Below the pieces are notes generated by a model, which was not told the origin of the DNA, ran no database searches, and was given only the letters and a program-made list of their open reading frames with translations. From Nitzschia sp. pyKryTriq1 (lineage: Eukaryota; Bacillariophyta; Bacillariophyceae; Bacillariales; Bacillariaceae): DNA of 64,000 bases. The position numbers and the translations under genes were made by a program. Each line of letters starts with the position of its first letter. The stretch's first letter is position 1. The stretch spans positions 4,564,120 to 4,628,119 of the forward strand of contig OY101115.1 in the NCBI GenBank assembly GCA_956465555.1, given 5' to 3'. This document shows positions 62,399 through 64,000 of the stretch, piece by piece.

Positions 62399-63882
62399 AT
62401 GACATCCTCCTACTCTTCTTCTTTGTGGGTTGCAACAAGCAGTCTTCTACTGCTGACACCACTGTTGTTATCAATATTCCCTTCCGTCGTTGTTGTTCAA
62501 GGAGTTCCGATCCATTTACATGGATTGAATTACAATACACGCAAAGGCCCGGACTGGGACTGGGACAAGTGCAAAAGTCGGACGGAAATCTTGACGGATT
62601 TGACGCTGCTGTCGCGGATTACCAACCGCATTCGAATTTTGAGTCTGACGGATTGTGGACAAGCCGAATTGGTTTTGGATGTAGTGAAAGAGTTGGGAAT
62701 GCAATTGTGGTTGGGAATGTGGGTAGCACCCGAAGAGTTTGTCTTTGAAGAAGAACGAGGCGAACTGATTGGATTGTTGGAACGAGGGCGGATTGATGAA
62801 GATCACGTTTTGGGGATTTCAGTCGGGTCGGAAGCCATTTACAGAAATGATTCGACAGTCGATGAAATGATTGCCCATATGAATGATGGTGAGTGGGCGT
62901 GGCTGAATGAATGAATGAATGAATGAATGAATGGATTCATCATTCATCATCCAACGATAGAACTGCGTCGTCGGGTGTTCACAGTTTACTCACACCATCA
63001 CTGTTAGTTTATGGCTTGCTGCGAGATGCTGGACTGGATATTCCAGTAACGATTGTCGATATTGCTCCCGAGTATGCGAAAAGTTCCAAACTTCGAAGTG
63101 CTGTCAATGTGACGATGACTAATACTTTTCCCTTTTGGGAAGCAATTCCAATCGATGGAGCGATTGATGATTTGGTTGAAGACTTGACTTGGCTGATGAG
63201 TCAACAAGAGTCCAGATCGAAACCATTTGTCTTGGGAGAAACTGGTTGGCCGGGTGGTGGATTCTTGCAAGGTGTTGGAGTGGCTGGGTCGGCAAATCAA
63301 AAGCAGTACTTTGTAGAGTCCTTTTGTACGATCGATGTCGAAAAGCAATGGTCGTACTACTGGTTCACGGGGATCGATAACGCCTGGCGACAAGAACAAG
63401 ATCCCGACAACACCATCGAAGGGACGTGGGGATTCATGTACGCCAACTTGACGCTGAAGCCTCATTTTCAAGATTTGGAGTTTCGATGTAGTGATGGCGT
63501 CACCTACAGTTTTGCCGAAATCGATTGGACGATTCCCCAATACACAGTTGCACCTACCGATTCGGATCCGACAATCGTTCCAACAGAGGAGACTTCTACT
63601 AGTGCTACTGTACGCACAGTGCAACCCACCAGCACCACCACGACTGCCGAGTCACCTTTCGTGGTCCCTCCTTCTTCTGCCCCTCCTACTAGCCCTCAAG
63701 AATTATCGGATGGTACTGCAAAGCCTACTACTATCGAAATCGTGTCTCGACCTTCCGCCGCACCCAATGGCCCAGCATCGTCAACAAGTAGCAGCAACAC
63801 CAGCACCAGCAGCAATTATGCTGGGTTATTCTGGCTCTGTTACTGGTCGATGCTGGTGGCGGGACTTGCTGGGAATCTGTAG
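62399..63882 (+). CDS. Glucan endo-1,3-beta-glucosidase, GH17 family, two exons
   Basis: Exons 62399..62888 and 63008..63882 (454 aa); intron phase 1, donor GTGAGT, acceptor GTTAG. A signal peptide (LLLLTPLLLSIFPSVVVVQG) opens the protein. The GH17 TIM barrel shows IHLHGLNYNTRKGPDWDWDK, TNRIRILSLTDC, QLWLGMWV, GISVGSEAIYRND with the acid Glu145, TNTFPFWE and the nucleophile Glu241 in VLGETGWPGGG. Beta-1,3-glucan is the usual substrate; in diatoms that means chrysolaminarin or wall callose. A Ser/Thr/Pro-rich linker leads to a C-terminal hydrophobic tail (YAGLFWLCYWSMLVAGLAG), consistent with a GPI anchor or membrane span. The intron contains a GAAT run; its 3' end has another AG candidate upstream (62960), so the residues at the join are not certain. 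Confidence 0.9.
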
Positions 63883-64000
63883 GCTTCTTGAGCACATATG
63901 TATTGAATATATTCGACTAACAAAGAGGACTTTGAATTGCTATGTTTGGTCTACCGTTGCTAGCTAGAATGCTGATCTTTTTGTTGTTCACGGACCGCTT

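Overview
The window looks like nuclear DNA of a diatom, probably a raphid pennate; the genus cannot be fixed from sequence alone. Genes are scattered on both strands with short GT-AG introns (about 65-275 bp). Proteins carry long Asp-, Asn-, Gln- or Ser-rich runs written by trinucleotide microsatellites. Several products belong to families I associate with diatoms: receptor kinase-cyclases with a bacterial-type solute-binding ectodomain, a doubled Cys/His domain protein, and a small acidic-basic family with a DLDSYTDAEIS motif. I see no bacterial operons, CRISPR arrays, rRNA, confident tRNA genes or recognisable autonomous transposons.

Layout. 1-6.3 kb: the end of a beta-solenoid membrane protein, a secreted Asn/Lys/Tyr-rich membrane protein in three exons, and a two-pore EF-hand K+ channel. 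8.3-18.3 kb: geranylgeranyltransferase-I beta subunit, a ZIP metal transporter, a predicted pseudokinase and a zinc-finger-like protein. 19.3-29.4 kb: a small Cys-rich protein, a 2OG-Fe(II) oxygenase-like protein, protein phosphatase inhibitor 2, a divergent SET protein, and small basic and acidic ORFs. 31-44 kb: two homologous receptor kinase-cyclases facing each other, with methionine sulfoxide reductase A and a family-8 glycosyltransferase between them. 45.5-53.7 kb: WrbA-like quinone reductase, a PLP aminotransferase, eIF6, and bifunctional PFK-2/FBPase-2. 53.9-63.9 kb: a hybrid histidine kinase, a diatom-type unknown, an Mpv17/PMP22 protein and a GH17 beta-1,3-glucanase.

Signalling is heavily represented: two kinase-cyclase receptors, a histidine kinase with receiver, a pseudokinase, a phosphatase inhibitor, an EF-hand K+ channel and a prenyltransferase subunit. 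The most striking system is the receptor pair, which joins a phosphonate/phosphate-type binding domain, one membrane span, an apparently active TKL-like kinase and a complete class III cyclase. WrbA and MsrA suggest redox defence, PFK-2/FBPase-2 controls glycolysis, and GH17 would act on beta-1,3-glucan, which in diatoms means chrysolaminarin or wall callose.

Intergenic DNA is rich in microsatellites, self-complementary CTA/TAG runs and ACCGGT/GTACAGTAC-like palindromes. It holds at least three short dispersed or duplicated elements (about 27.0/28.3/46.7 kb, 12.2/12.4 kb and 57.5/58.0 kb) and a hairpin-rich block near 29.9 kb. Exon boundaries given here are my own reading of splice signals and reading frame, without transcript data.
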